Assembly (NCBI GenBank): GCA_038327685.1
Contig: JBBQLH010000005.1
Span: 4,322 to 68,321 of the forward strand
Reading direction: 5' to 3'
DNA length: 64,000 bases
Origin: DASQFQ01 sp038327685
GTDB taxonomy: Bacteria; Actinomycetota; Thermoleophilia; Solirubrobacterales; Solirubrobacteraceae
Part shown: positions 33,265 to 41,820 of the stretch, piece after piece
How the letters are laid out: the number at the start of each line of letters is the position of its first letter
How positions within the stretch are numbered: the stretch's first letter is position 1
The notes under the pieces: generated by a model
The model's database searches: none
Seen by the model: the letters and a program-made list of their open reading frames with translations, nothing else
What the model was told of the DNA's origin: nothing
Position numbers and translations under genes: made by a program

Positions 33265-34527
33265 TCAGCGGTCCTTGGCGCCGCGGCGCACGCGGCCGGC
33301 GCCCGCCCCCGCCTCGCTGGCGGGGCCCCGCGGCGAGGCGATGCCGAGCACGCGCATCGCCTTGAGGCCGAGGCCGAGGCGCTCCCGGCCGTCGGTCGAG
33401 CCGACGTCGAGCCCGGAGAGGTCCCGCACGCGCTCGAGGCGGTAGCGCACCGTGTGGCGGTGGGTGTAGAGGCGCTGCGCGGTGCCGGCGACGTTGCCGT
33501 CGCACTCGAGGAAGGTCTCCAGCGTCTGGACCAGGTCGGTCTCGTACTGCGCGTCATAGGCCACGAGCGGCTCGACCGTCTCCGTGTAGAAGCGCTGCAG
33601 CTCGCCGGGGTCCTCGCTCATGGCCGGCAGCAGCAGGCGGTAGGCGCCCGTGTCCTCGAAGGCGAGCACCTCGGACGGATCGTCGATCGAGGCGGGGCGC
33701 GTCTCGGCGACGTTGGCGGCCAGCAGCGCCTCGTTGCCCGCGCGGTAGAGGTCGACGGGATCCTGGGCGACGCGCGAGTGCCCGACCGCGAAGGTGTAGC
33801 CGTGCAGCGAGCTCTGGAGCTCGCGTGCGATCGACGCCGCGACCCGGCGGACGCCCTCGTCGGCCGCCTCCGGGACGAGCAGGACGACCTGCCCTGCGCC
33901 CTCCACCGCCGGGGCGATCACCGCGGCCAGCGAGCCCGGCGCGGTCGTGCGGGCGGCGCGCTCGGCGGCGCCGAGGACGCGCGCGCGCCAGTCGTCCTCG
34001 GTCGGCGCGAGATGGTGCGCGCGCACGACGATCACGGCGCCGCCGCCCGAGAGGTCGATCCCAAGCTCCTCGCCGCGGGCGATGAGATCGCCGCGGTCGG
34101 TGACGTCGCGCCGCAGCACCGCGCGCAGGAAGTTCGCCTGCGCGGCCTCCGACGCGCGCTCGGGAGCGCGCAGGCGCTCGACCTCGGACGCGATCAGCGT
34201 CGTGATCACGCGCAGCAGCGCGACCGGCGGCTCCTCACCCGAGCGCCCGCGCAGCCGCAGCCGCCCGACCACCGCGTCGCCGACCCGCAGCTCGTGCGTG
34301 ACGACGCCGGCGGCGTCGGTCATCAGCGAGCGCTCGTCCGCGGAGGAGCGCGCGGCGACGGCCAGCACGCCGCTCGAGCGGTCGATCAGGACGAGGGAGG
34401 CGTCGAGCGCGCGGGCCGCGGCACGCACGACCTCAGGGAGCCCGAGGCCGCCCTCTACGGCCTGCGTGATGGCCTCGAGGCTGCCGAGGTCCGGCGCCGC
34501 CGCCACCTGGCGTGCGGGCACGGACAT
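33265..34527 (-). CDS. PucR/CdaR-type transcriptional regulator
   Basis: 420 residues. An N-terminal GAF-like region (ASLVLIDRSSGVLAVAARSS) is followed by the CdaR GGDEF-like domain (VIVVRAHHLAPTEDDW, VGHSRVAQDPVDLYRAGNEA) and the C-terminal PucR helix-turn-helix (LVQTLETFLECDGNVAGTAQ, YTHRHTVRYRLERVRDLSG). Family members control purine, sugar-acid or amine catabolism in response to a small ligand. Target genes cannot be identified from the context; it lies alone between unrelated genes. Confidence 0.88.
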   Translation of the reverse strand: MSVPARQVAAAPDLGSLEAITQAVEGGLGLPEVVRAAARALDASLVLIDRSSGVLAVAARSSADERSLMTDAAGVVTHELRVGDAVVGRLRLRGRSGEEPPVALLRVITTLIASEVERLRAPERASEAAQANFLRAVLRRDVTDRGDLIARGEELGIDLSGGGAVIVVRAHHLAPTEDDWRARVLGAAERAARTTAPGSLAAVIAPAVEGAGQVVLLVPEAADEGVRRVAASIARELQSSLHGYTFAVGHSRVAQDPVDLYRAGNEALLAANVAETRPASIDDPSEVLAFEDTGAYRLLLPAMSEDPGELQRFYTETVEPLVAYDAQYETDLVQTLETFLECDGNVAGTAQRLYTHRHTVRYRLERVRDLSGLDVGSTDGRERLGLGLKAMRVLGIASPRGPASEAGAGAGRVRRGAKDR

Positions 34528-34559
34528 CGGACAAGTCTAGGCGCGGACCACGCCCTGGA

Positions 34560-34778
34560 CTAGAGGCTGTCGTAGTACCAGAGGATCGCCGCGCCGAGGA
34601 GGGAGCCGGCGAGCGCGAAGGCGCCGAGCACGTAGACGCTCAGCACCACGGCGACGAGACGCTCCCAGACCCGCGAGTACGACGTCCAGGCGGGCACCAG
34701 CACGAGCCCCGCCCAGGCGATCACGGAGATCCCCGCGGCACCTCCGGCGATGACGTAGGTGAGGGTGTCGTTGCTCAT
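34560..34778 (-). CDS. Small two-helix membrane protein, unknown
   Basis: 72 residues. Two hydrophobic segments (LTYVIAGGAAGISVIAWAGL and LVAVVLSVYVLGAFALAGSL). The ATG overlaps the DedA-PAP2 stop (ATGA), so it is coupled and may associate with that membrane protein. No family recognised. Confidence 0.6.
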   Translation of the reverse strand: MSNDTLTYVIAGGAAGISVIAWAGLVLVPAWTSYSRVWERLVAVVLSVYVLGAFALAGSLLGAAILWYYDSL

Positions 34779-36271
34779 CCCCCTCCATTGTTGCGAAGCG
34801 CGCCGACGACCAGCGCCACGATGCCCGCGAGCGAGAAGATCGCGGTGCCGATCGCCAGCCCGCCGAGCACGTCGGAGAGGTAGTGCACGCGCAGGTAGAC
34901 GCGCGAGAGGCCGATCGCGGCGGCGAGCCCGATCGCGATGGCGACGATCGCGAAGCGCGTGGCCATCCGGTGGCCGCCGCGGGCGAGCACGATCGCGCAC
35001 GCGACGAGCGCCACCGCGTAGGCGCTGTGGCCCGAGGGGAACGCCATCCCCGCGGCCGAGGCGTGCGGATCCGGCGGGCGCGGCCGGTCGGTCGAGGCCT
35101 TGGCGATGGGCACGACCGCCCAGGTGACGGCGTACGCGCCGACGAGCGCGATGCCCTCGCGCCTCCCATACCGGGTGCGGATCGCCCAGCCCGCGGTGAG
35201 CAGCACCGCGACCGCGGTCACCGGGAACGAGCCGAGGTTCGTGAAGACGCGGACGACGTCGCCCGCGACGGGCGTGTAGAGCCGGTCGAGGAGAGCGAAG
35301 GCGTCCTCGTCGAGCGAGGCGAGCTGGGTCGTGCCCAGCAGCGACTCGAGCCAGAAGAAGGCGAAGAGGCCGACGCTCGCGAGCGCCAGCAGCGTCGTGG
35401 CCTCGAGCCCGAGCCGCCCCGGGCTGACGCGTTGCCAGGCGAACGCGAGCGGGCTGCGGACGCGCCGCCACAGCGGATTGGCATCGAGCCGCCGCTGCAC
35501 GCGCGCGCGCAGCTCGGGATCGCGTCGCAGCCGCACCGCGAAGATCCCCGCGAGCGCGACCACCACGATCGCCGTGAAGGCCGCCGCACCGCGGCCGATG
35601 TACTTCTCGACCGTGCCCAGCGACTGCCAGAAGAAGTATCCGAGCAGGCAGAACAGCGCGGACCAGAGCCCCGCGCCGAGGATGTCGTAGGGCAGGAAGC
35701 GCCGCAGCTGCATCCGCGACGCGCCGGCCAGGAACGGCGCGAGCGCGCGCACGAGGCCGATGAAGCGCCCGATCAGGATCGTCGCGCCGCCGTGCCGGTC
35801 GAAGAAGCCGTCCACCTTGTCCAGGCGCTCCTCGGTGATCTTCAGCTTCGGCCCGTGGCGCTCGAGGAAGCCGCGCCCGAGCCGGCGGCCGAGGAAGTAG
35901 CTCGTGCAGTCGCCGGCGACCGCGCACGCCCACACCAGCGCGATCAGCGCCACGATCGAGATCTGGCCCTGTCCGGCCACGACGCCACCGATCAGCACCG
36001 CGCTCTCCCCCGGCGCGACGAGCCCGACGAACGCGCCCGTCTCGAGGAAGGCGAGCCCGCCGACGAGCAGGTAGGTCCACTTGCCGAGGCTGCGCCCGGC
36101 GTCCTCGATCAGCTTCGTGAGGTTCGGCGGCGCCACGATCCCCAGGCCCCAGAGCGCAAGACCCGCAGCGACGAGCACGCCGAGCGCGAGCACCGCGCGC
36201 CCGAGCCGGTGGCGGCGGAGGACGAGGAAGATCGCGAGCCCGACGGCGCCCGCCAGCGGGAACGGGTGCAT
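34775..36271 (-). CDS. DedA-PAP2 fusion membrane protein
   Basis: 498 residues. The N-terminal half is DedA/SNARE-associated type (ETGAFVGLVAPGESAVLIGG, DCTSYFLGRRLGRGFLERHG, FIGLVRALAPFLAGASRM), proteins that move lipids across the membrane. The C-terminal half is a PAP2 phosphatase with all three motifs: KASTDRPRPPDP, AFPSGHSAYAV and SRVYLRVHYLSDV. The fusion suggests coupled lipid translocation and dephosphorylation, for example of undecaprenyl-diphosphate or phosphatidate-type lipids (inference). ATG shares a base with the ispE stop (TGATG). ispE makes isoprenoid precursors, so an undecaprenyl link is attractive. Confidence 0.87.
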   Translation of the reverse strand: MHPFPLAGAVGLAIFLVLRRHRLGRAVLALGVLVAAGLALWGLGIVAPPNLTKLIEDAGRSLGKWTYLLVGGLAFLETGAFVGLVAPGESAVLIGGVVAGQGQISIVALIALVWACAVAGDCTSYFLGRRLGRGFLERHGPKLKITEERLDKVDGFFDRHGGATILIGRFIGLVRALAPFLAGASRMQLRRFLPYDILGAGLWSALFCLLGYFFWQSLGTVEKYIGRGAAAFTAIVVVALAGIFAVRLRRDPELRARVQRRLDANPLWRRVRSPLAFAWQRVSPGRLGLEATTLLALASVGLFAFFWLESLLGTTQLASLDEDAFALLDRLYTPVAGDVVRVFTNLGSFPVTAVAVLLTAGWAIRTRYGRREGIALVGAYAVTWAVVPIAKASTDRPRPPDPHASAAGMAFPSGHSAYAVALVACAIVLARGGHRMATRFAIVAIAIGLAAAIGLSRVYLRVHYLSDVLGGLAIGTAIFSLAGIVALVVGALRNNGGG

Positions 36272-37119
36272 CAGCCGCGCACGCCCGCCCACGCCGCGTC
36301 GACCGGCTCCGCCGCCACCGCCCGCGGCCAGCCGCACGCCCGTGCCGCCGCGGCGGCGCGCGCCGGGCCGTCCAGGCCGCCGAACAGCCCGACGACGGTC
36401 GGGCCCGAACCGGAGACGAGGGCCTGGTCGGCCCCCGCGTCGCGCGCGGCGGCGAGCGCCGCGTCGATCGCGGGGCACAGCGACCGCGCGGCGTCCTGCA
36501 GGTCGTTCTCGGGCGCCCACGTGCCCACCCGGACGAGCGCGTCGAGCTGCGCCAGCTCGGTGTGGCTGCGCACGAGGGCGAGGCGGTCGGCCTCGCGGTA
36601 GACCGCGGGGGTCGAGAGCCCGGCCGCGACCGGCAGCACGAGCACCCCGAGCGGGGGAGGCGGGCCGAGCGGCTCGACACGCTCGCCGGCACCCGTCATC
36701 AGCACGCGGCCGGGGCGCAGGAGGCTCGCGACGTCGGCCCCGAGCCGGGGCGCGAGCTCGGGCGGGACAGGGCGGCCGGCGGCGTGGGCGGCGAGCCGCA
36801 ACGTCGCTGCGGCGTCCGCCGAGCCGCCGCCCATCCCGGCGGCGACCGGGATCCGCTTCTCGATGGTCAGGCGCTGGGGCGGCGCGTTCCAGCCCGTCGC
36901 CTCGCGGTAGAGCGCGAGCGCGCGCTCGGCGAGGTTCGGCCCCTCGACGCCGGGGCAGACGACCTCGTCCGCGCCGGTGCCGGGCTCGAGCGTCAGCTCG
37001 TCGGCGAGCGAGAGCGCCTGCACGACCGAGACGAGCGGGTGCAGCCCGTCCTCGCGCGGCTCGCCGACGAACAGGCAGAGGTTGACCTTGCCCGGCGCGC
37101 GGGCGCGCAGGACGCTCAT
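36271..37119 (-). CDS. ispE: 4-diphosphocytidyl-2-C-methyl-D-erythritol kinase
   Basis: 282 residues. GHMP kinase of the non-mevalonate isoprenoid route; phosphorylates CDP-ME with ATP. RARAPGKVNLCLFVGEPRED at the N-terminus, PVAAGMGGGSADAAATL as the ATP loop, and LVSGSGPTVVGLF near the C-terminus are family signatures. It overlaps rsmA by four bases (ATGA) and the DedA-PAP2 gene by one. The order tatD-rsmA-ispE is widely conserved in Gram-positive bacteria. Confidence 0.96.
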   Translation of the reverse strand: MSVLRARAPGKVNLCLFVGEPREDGLHPLVSVVQALSLADELTLEPGTGADEVVCPGVEGPNLAERALALYREATGWNAPPQRLTIEKRIPVAAGMGGGSADAAATLRLAAHAAGRPVPPELAPRLGADVASLLRPGRVLMTGAGERVEPLGPPPPLGVLVLPVAAGLSTPAVYREADRLALVRSHTELAQLDALVRVGTWAPENDLQDAARSLCPAIDAALAAARDAGADQALVSGSGPTVVGLFGGLDGPARAAAAARACGWPRAVAAEPVDAAWAGVRG

Positions 37120-37946
37120 CCGCTCATCCGCTCGTACAGCGCGCGCCACTTCTCCGGGGCGAGCTCCTCGGCGCGCGCGGCGGGCGAGTGACCGAGCGCC
37201 TCGAGCGCGGCGCGCGCACGGTCCCGCACCTCCGGCTCCGCCCCGGCCGCCAGCGCGAGCGAGCCCGGCAGCGCCTTCCGCCGGTGTGCGAAGCCCTGCT
37301 GGACGAGCGCGCGCAGCCCCGGCTCGGGCGCCGGGCCGCGGCGCCGCAGGCGCACGAGCACGGAGTCGACGTTCGGCACCGGGTGGAACACGCTGCGCGA
37401 GACGGGGCGCAGCACGCGCACCTCGCAGGCGAGTTGAGCGAGCACCGACGGCACGCCGTAGGCGCCGCTGCCGGGCGTCGCCGCGAACCGCTCGCCGACC
37501 TCGCGCTGGACCATCGCGACCCACGTGTCGACCGCCGGCAGGAGCTCGATCGTGCGCAGGATCACCGACGCGGCGACGCCATAGGGTAGGTTCGCTATCA
37601 CCTTGGTCGGTACGGGCGCGAGCGCGGCGAGGTCCAGCTTGACCGCGTCCGCGAAGTGCAGCGTCACGTTGGCGTGCGGGTCGGTGGCGTCGCGCAGCGC
37701 CGGCTCGAGCCGGCGGTCGACCTCGACGACGTGGACGTGCGCGGCGCGCTCGGCGAGGTACTCGGAGAGCACGCCGAGGCCGCCGCCGACCTCGAGCACG
37801 ACATCGTCTGACCCGAGCTCCGCCGCCCGCGCGATCACGCCGAGCAGGTTCGAGTCGATCAGGAAGTTCTGCCCCAGCTCCCGGATGGGGCGGATGCCGA
37901 AGGCCTTCAGGCGGCGCAGGCTCGGCTGCGCCGGGAGCTCGCTCAC
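37116..37946 (-). CDS. rsmA: 16S rRNA dimethyladenosine transferase RsmA/KsgA
   Basis: 276 residues from a GTG overlapping the tatD stop (GTGA). It dimethylates two adenosines (A1518 and A1519 in E. coli numbering) in 16S rRNA during small-subunit maturation. Motifs: LGQNFLIDSNLLGVIARAAE, the SAM site VVLEVGGGLGVLSEYLA, and the catalytic NLPYGVAASVI. The C-terminal helical domain ends with ALGHSPAARAEELAPEKW. A GTG start with coupling to tatD suggests shared control. Confidence 0.96.
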   Translation of the reverse strand: MSELPAQPSLRRLKAFGIRPIRELGQNFLIDSNLLGVIARAAELGSDDVVLEVGGGLGVLSEYLAERAAHVHVVEVDRRLEPALRDATDPHANVTLHFADAVKLDLAALAPVPTKVIANLPYGVAASVILRTIELLPAVDTWVAMVQREVGERFAATPGSGAYGVPSVLAQLACEVRVLRPVSRSVFHPVPNVDSVLVRLRRRGPAPEPGLRALVQQGFAHRRKALPGSLALAAGAEPEVRDRARAALEALGHSPAARAEELAPEKWRALYERMSG

Positions 37947-38692
37947 CAGCCGAACAGGCGCGCGGAGTTCGCTTCGACCGCCTGCTCGAGCTCGGCGTAC
38001 TCGATGCCGCGCCGCTCGGCGATGAAGCGCGCGGTGTGGACCACGAAGGCGCTCTGGTTGCGGTGCTTGCGCTCCGGCTGCGGCGTCAGGTAGGGCGCGT
38101 CGGTCTCCACCAGCAGGCGGTCGAGCGGCACGCGCCTGGCGGCGTCGGCCAGCTCGGTCGAGCTCGGGTAGGTGACGTTGCCCGCGAAGGAGATCCACCA
38201 CCCGCGCTCGAGGCACTCGTCAAGGCGGCTCGGCATCGAGAAGCAGTGCATGACGACCTCGACGCCCTGCGCGCGGGTGGCGAGCGTGGCCAGCGTGTCG
38301 TCATCGGCCGCGCGCGTGTGGATGACGAGCGGCTTCGCCGCCTCGCGCGCGACCTCGATCTGGGCGAGGAACGCGCGCTCCTGGTCCTCGCGCGGCGCGC
38401 GATCGCGGTAGTAGTCCAGGCCCGTCTCCCCGATCGCGAGGCAGCGCGGGTGCTGCGCGAGCTCGGCCAGCTCGGCCGCGGCGGCGTCGTCGAAGTCCTC
38501 CGCGCTGTTGGGATGGCGGCCGACGGCGGCGAAGACCTCCTCGTAGCGGTCGGCCGCCGCGAGCGCCGAGCGGCAGCCCTCGGAGTCCATTCCGATCGTG
38601 AGGATGCGGTTCACGCCCGCCTCGCGCGCGGCCGCCACGAGCTCGTCCTCGGGTGCCGGCCCGTGGTCGAGGTGGGTGTGGGAGTCGATCAT
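37943..38692 (-). CDS. tatD: TatD-family metal-dependent hydrolase (DNase)
   Basis: 249 residues from the ATG at 38692. Metal ligands: DSHTHLDHG at the N-terminus, AIGETGLDYYRD (Glu), VIHTRAADDD (His), VMHCFSMP (His) and LLVETDAPYLTPQP (Asp). The family comprises 3'-5' exonucleases and amidohydrolase-fold phosphatases. The start codon directly follows the inverted-repeat element, and no Shine-Dalgarno is visible; a GTG at 38722 inside the element is an alternative. Confidence 0.93.
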   Translation of the reverse strand: MIDSHTHLDHGPAPEDELVAAAREAGVNRILTIGMDSEGCRSALAAADRYEEVFAAVGRHPNSAEDFDDAAAAELAELAQHPRCLAIGETGLDYYRDRAPREDQERAFLAQIEVAREAAKPLVIHTRAADDDTLATLATRAQGVEVVMHCFSMPSRLDECLERGWWISFAGNVTYPSSTELADAARRVPLDRLLVETDAPYLTPQPERKHRNQSAFVVHTARFIAERRGIEYAELEQAVEANSARLFGW

Positions 38693-38693
38693 C

Positions 38694-38857
38694 AGTGGTG
38701 TATCCCGTAGGTTCGCTTGCACTTGGGCGGCCGCTGGCGCCGGCTGGCAAGGACGCAGGGAGGGAGATGTGCCCCTGGCACATGACCGACTGAGGACGCC
38801 GCCAGGCGGTGATCAGCGGTCGATCCAAGGGTGAGGGGATCTGCGGGATGCACCACT
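38694..38857. repeat. 164-bp element with 17-bp terminal inverted repeats
   Basis: The whole metG-tatD gap is occupied. AGTGGTGTATCCCGTAG (38694-38710) and CTGCGGGATGCACCACT (38841-38857) are inverted with 15 of 17 matches. Inside are a perfect hairpin ATGTGCC-N3-GGCACAT, a CCGCC/GGCGG hairpin, and two similar stretches GCAAGGACGC and TGAGGACGC. The right end covers the first base or two of the metG stop; the left end abuts the tatD ATG. It could be a small non-autonomous mobile element (MITE-like) or a structured leader RNA. No match to a riboswitch class known to me. Confidence 0.6.
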
Positions 38858-40370
38858 AGGGCTTCGGGAACAGCTGCGGCAGCTCGCCGATCGCGCTGCC
38901 GCCCGGGCCCTCGCCGAACACGGCGGCGCTCAGCTCCAGCCGCTCGTCCCCGAGCGCCGTGAGCAGCTTCGCGGTCGACTCCGGCATGTAGGCCGAGAGC
39001 AGCACGGTCAGCACCCGCAGCCCCTCGGCGAGCGAGCGCAGCGTGGTGGCCAGCGTGTCCGCCTGCTCGGGGTCCTTCGCCAGCTTCCACGGCGCGCTCT
39101 CCTCGACGTAGCGGTTGAGCCGCCGCACGCGTTGCCAGATGCGGTCGAGCGCCTGCGTGATCTCCGCGCGGTCGAGCAGGCCGGCGACCTCGTCGGCGAG
39201 CCTTTCGAAGTCCGGTCGCAGCTCCGCGTCGACGCCGACCGTGGGCACGGTGCCGTCGCAGTAGCGGCCGATCATGTTGAGCGTGCGCGAGGCGAGGTTG
39301 CCGTACTCGTTGGCGAGCTCGGCCGTGTAGCGCTCGCCGAACGTCGTCGTCGAGACGGAGCCGTCGAGCCCGAAGGAGACCTCCCGGAAGCAGTAGTAGC
39401 GGAGCGCGTCGGTGCCGAACTGGTCCATGACCTCGAACGGGTCGAGCACGTTGCCGAGCGACTTGGACATCTTGTGCTCCTCGCCCGACGCGTCCTTCAT
39501 CAGCAGGAAGCCGTGAATGAACAGGTGCTCGGGCAGCGGCAGGTCGGCGGCGAGCAGCATCGCCGGCCAGAACACGGCGTGGAACTTCAGGATGTCCTTG
39601 CCGATGACGTGGAAGTCGGCGGGCCAGAACTTCTCGGTCAGGTCCTCGCCGTCGCGGGCGAAGGAGAGCGCGGTGTAGTAGTTGAGCAGCGCGTCGAACC
39701 AGACATAGAAGACGTGCTCGGGATCCCACGGGACCGGCACGCCCCAGTTGAGCTTCGCGCGGCTGAGCGAGACGTCCTGCAGGCCGCCCGCGATGAACGA
39801 GCGCGCCTCGTTGAAGCGGACGCGGGGCAGCACGAAGTCCGACTGGCCGTCGTAGAGCTGCTCGAGCTGCGCCTGGAACGTCGAGAGGCGGAAGAACCAG
39901 TTCTCCTCGCTCTCCCAGTCGAGCGGGATGCGGTGGATCGGACAGGTGTTCTCCGGGCCGATCTCGGCGTCGGTCTTGAAGTCGGCGCAGCGGGGGCAGT
40001 ACCAGCCCTCGTAGTTGCCCTTGTAGACGTGGCCGTTGTCATAGATGCGCTGCATGACCTCCTGGACGCGCTTGTGGTGGCGCGGGTCGGAGGTGCGGAT
40101 GAAGAAGTCGTTGGAGACGTTGATGCGCGGCATCAGGTCCTGGAAGCGCTGCGCGTTGCGGTCGGCGAGCTCCTTCGGCGAGACGCCCTCGCGCTCGGCC
40201 TGTTGGGCGACCGGCTCGCCGTGCTCGTCGGTGCCGGTGAGGAAGAACACCTCCTCCCCGCGCTGGCGCATGTGGCGGGCGAGGATGTCGGTGCCGATCG
40301 TCGTGTACGCGTGGCCGAGGTGCGGCGCCGCGTTGACGTAGTAGATCGGCGTGGTGACGTAGAAGGCCAT
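38856..40370 (-). CDS. metG: Methionyl-tRNA synthetase
   Basis: 504 residues from the ATG at 40370 (MAFYVTTPIYYVNAAPHLGH). Class I synthetase with the HIGH-type PHLGHAY near residue 16 and KMSKS near 300. The zinc knuckle reads CPRCADFKTDAE and CPIHRIPLD. It charges tRNA-Met and thus serves initiation as well as elongation. The usual C-terminal tRNA-binding domain of the longer form is absent. It lies upstream of tatD-rsmA-ispE, separated by the inverted-repeat element. Confidence 0.97.
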   Translation of the reverse strand: MAFYVTTPIYYVNAAPHLGHAYTTIGTDILARHMRQRGEEVFFLTGTDEHGEPVAQQAEREGVSPKELADRNAQRFQDLMPRINVSNDFFIRTSDPRHHKRVQEVMQRIYDNGHVYKGNYEGWYCPRCADFKTDAEIGPENTCPIHRIPLDWESEENWFFRLSTFQAQLEQLYDGQSDFVLPRVRFNEARSFIAGGLQDVSLSRAKLNWGVPVPWDPEHVFYVWFDALLNYYTALSFARDGEDLTEKFWPADFHVIGKDILKFHAVFWPAMLLAADLPLPEHLFIHGFLLMKDASGEEHKMSKSLGNVLDPFEVMDQFGTDALRYYCFREVSFGLDGSVSTTTFGERYTAELANEYGNLASRTLNMIGRYCDGTVPTVGVDAELRPDFERLADEVAGLLDRAEITQALDRIWQRVRRLNRYVEESAPWKLAKDPEQADTLATTLRSLAEGLRVLTVLLSAYMPESTAKLLTALGDERLELSAAVFGEGPGGSAIGELPQLFPKP

Positions 40371-40398
40371 CGCGGCCTCCACGTTAGATACTCGCCCG

Positions 40399-41134
40399 AT
40401 GAGACGCTTCAACCTGACCGCCGCCGAGCCCGAGTACGACGACAGCGATCCGGAGGGCTACCGCACCGGCACGGATCGCTTCGGCCCCAGGATCGGGGCG
40501 ACGCAACTCGGCGCCTCGGTCTACGAGCTGCCGACGGGGCAGAGCATCTGCCCGTACCACTACGAGTACCCGGAGGAGGAGTGGCTGCTGGTTCTGTCGG
40601 GCCGTTTCGACGTGCGCACGCCCGAGGGGGAGGAGGAGCGGTCTACGCGCTCAGCGCCGCCGACAACGTGGCCTTGGAACGGGTCGGCGTGGAGCGCCGT
40701 GGGGTCGTACGCCGGCGGCGCGAACGGATGGTTCCCGACGACGACGTACATCTACGCGTTGACCACCAGTGGCTCGAACGTCTTCGCCGCAGAGTCCTTC
40801 CAGGACGCGAACGGAGCGGCGCGCGCCGACAGCGTGGCCTTCTTCGATGGGGCCAAGTGGGGCCCGATCGGCTCCGACGGCGACGCCCAGGACGCTGCTT
40901 CGCAAGGTGCAGATCAATCCGGCGAAGCGCAAGGCGACCTTCAAGTTCGCCTCCGGCGAGCCGGGCTCCAAGTTCCTCTGCAAGCTCGGCAAGAAGAAGT
41001 TCAAGCCCTGCACCTCGCCGAAGACCTACAAGAAGCTCAAGCGCGGCAAGCACGTGTTCCGGGTCAGGGCGCGCGACCGCGCCGGCAACGTCGATCCGAC
41101 GCCGATGGTCAAGCGGTTCAAGATCAAGCGCTAG
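40399..41134 (+). pseudogene. Mosaic gene remnant: cupin start, propeller middle, Ig-like end
   Basis: Three unrelated pieces run together. 40399-40640 encodes the first ~80 residues of a small cupin (GASVYELPTGQSICPYHYEY, EEEWLLVLSGRFDV) that then stops making sense. 40640-40890 holds propeller/Kelch-like text in two frames (VYALSAADNVAL in one, WNGSAWSAVGSYAGG and SDSVAFFDGAKWGPIG-like text in another). 40900-41134 in a third frame encodes an Ig-like repeat end (PGSKFLCKLGKKKFKPCTSP, VRARDRAGNVDPTP) to its stop. The simplest reading is successive deletions that fused the ends of several genes. Confidence 0.65.
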
Positions 41135-41144
41135 AACTGCCTCC

Positions 41145-41705
41145 ATGAGTGCGCTGCGCCTGTCTCCCGAGCACGCGGCGTGGGCAGGGCTCGCGGCGAC
41201 GCTCGTGAACACGCGCCCGCGCTCGACCGACCCGGCCGAGAAGCTCGTCGGCCTCGACGAGCTCACGGGCCTGCTCGCGGCGTGTCCGGAGCCCGCGCCG
41301 GCGGTCGCTGACCGCGACGTGGGCCCGATGCGCGAGCTGCGGCCGAGGATGATGGAGGCCTTCGAGGCGACGACCCTGGAGGACTTCACCGAGGCGGTCA
41401 ACCCCCTGCTGGCGCGCAGTCCCGGAGGCTGGCAGATGGCCGCGGGCGCGCGTGGGGAGTGGGCGCTCGGGCCGGTCGCATCGGCACGGACGGCGGAGTG
41501 GTTCGGAGCGCGGGCGGCGCGCGGGCTCGCCGAGCTGGCGATCGCCTACGGGATCGAGCGGCTCCACATGTGCGCGGCGGACGACTGCCTGTGCGCCGTC
41601 GTCGACGTCTCCCGCAACGGCGCGCGGCGCTACTGCTCGCGAACGTGCGCGAATCGCACCAACATGCGCCGCCACCGCGCGCAGCAGGTGGCCGAGGTGG
41701 ATTGA
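41145..41705 (+). CDS. CGNR zinc-finger regulatory protein
   Basis: 186 residues. The N-terminal ABATE-like region (AAWAGLAATLVNTRPRSTD) and C-terminal CGNR-type finger (MCAADDCLCAVVDVSRNG, RRYCSRTCANRTNMRRHRA) are typical of actinobacterial transcriptional regulators; the name-giving CGNR reads CANR here. Four cysteines could bind zinc. It directly follows the mosaic remnant, and what it regulates is unknown. A hairpin begins 14 bases after the stop. Confidence 0.85.
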   Translation: MSALRLSPEHAAWAGLAATLVNTRPRSTDPAEKLVGLDELTGLLAACPEPAPAVADRDVGPMRELRPRMMEAFEATTLEDFTEAVNPLLARSPGGWQMAAGARGEWALGPVASARTAEWFGARAARGLAELAIAYGIERLHMCAADDCLCAVVDVSRNGARRYCSRTCANRTNMRRHRAQQVAEVD

Positions 41706-41718
41706 GCCCGCCCGGGTC

Positions 41719-41752
41719 GGGTAAGCGTCTAACCAGTGTTGGACGCTTACCC
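41719..41752. terminator. Strong hairpin after CGNR gene (bidirectional terminator-like)
   Basis: GGGTAAGCGTCTAAC (41719-41733) pairs with GTTGGACGCTTACCC (41738-41752) around loop CAGT, 14 of 15 pairs plus one G-T. No U run follows. The right arm merges into the tandem repeat at 41748. Confidence 0.6.
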
Positions 41753-41814
41753 GCAGCGGGGGAGCAGGAGCACTCGGGCGGTACCCGCAGCGGGGAGCAG
41801 GAGCACTCGGGCGG
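41748..41814 (+). repeat. Two tandem copies of a 33-34 bp unit
   Basis: TACCCGCAGCGGGGGAGCAG followed by GAGCACTCGGGCGG (34 bases, 41748-41781) is repeated directly as a 33-base copy (41782-41814) missing one G, then a third TACC. No spacer lies between them. They lie just before the MFS remnant. Confidence 0.8.
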
Positions 41815-41820
41815 TACCTC

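Noticed and set aside
37430..37450. GCAGGCGAGTTGAG resembling the palindromic repeat end
   Set aside because: Coincidental match inside the conserved rsmA coding sequence; the second half of the element is missing.
38694..38857. Known riboswitch or T-box upstream of tatD or metG
   Set aside because: No T-box, SAM, TPP or cobalamin consensus could be seen; the element lies downstream of metG, not upstream.
39132..41705. 857-codon open frame on the plus strand over metG, the mosaic remnant and CGNR
   Set aside because: Only its last part (from 41145) matches a family; the rest is antisense to metG or runs through the remnant.
41748..41814. Tandem repeats as a mini CRISPR array
   Set aside because: The two copies are directly adjacent with no unique spacer, and no cas gene lies in the window.
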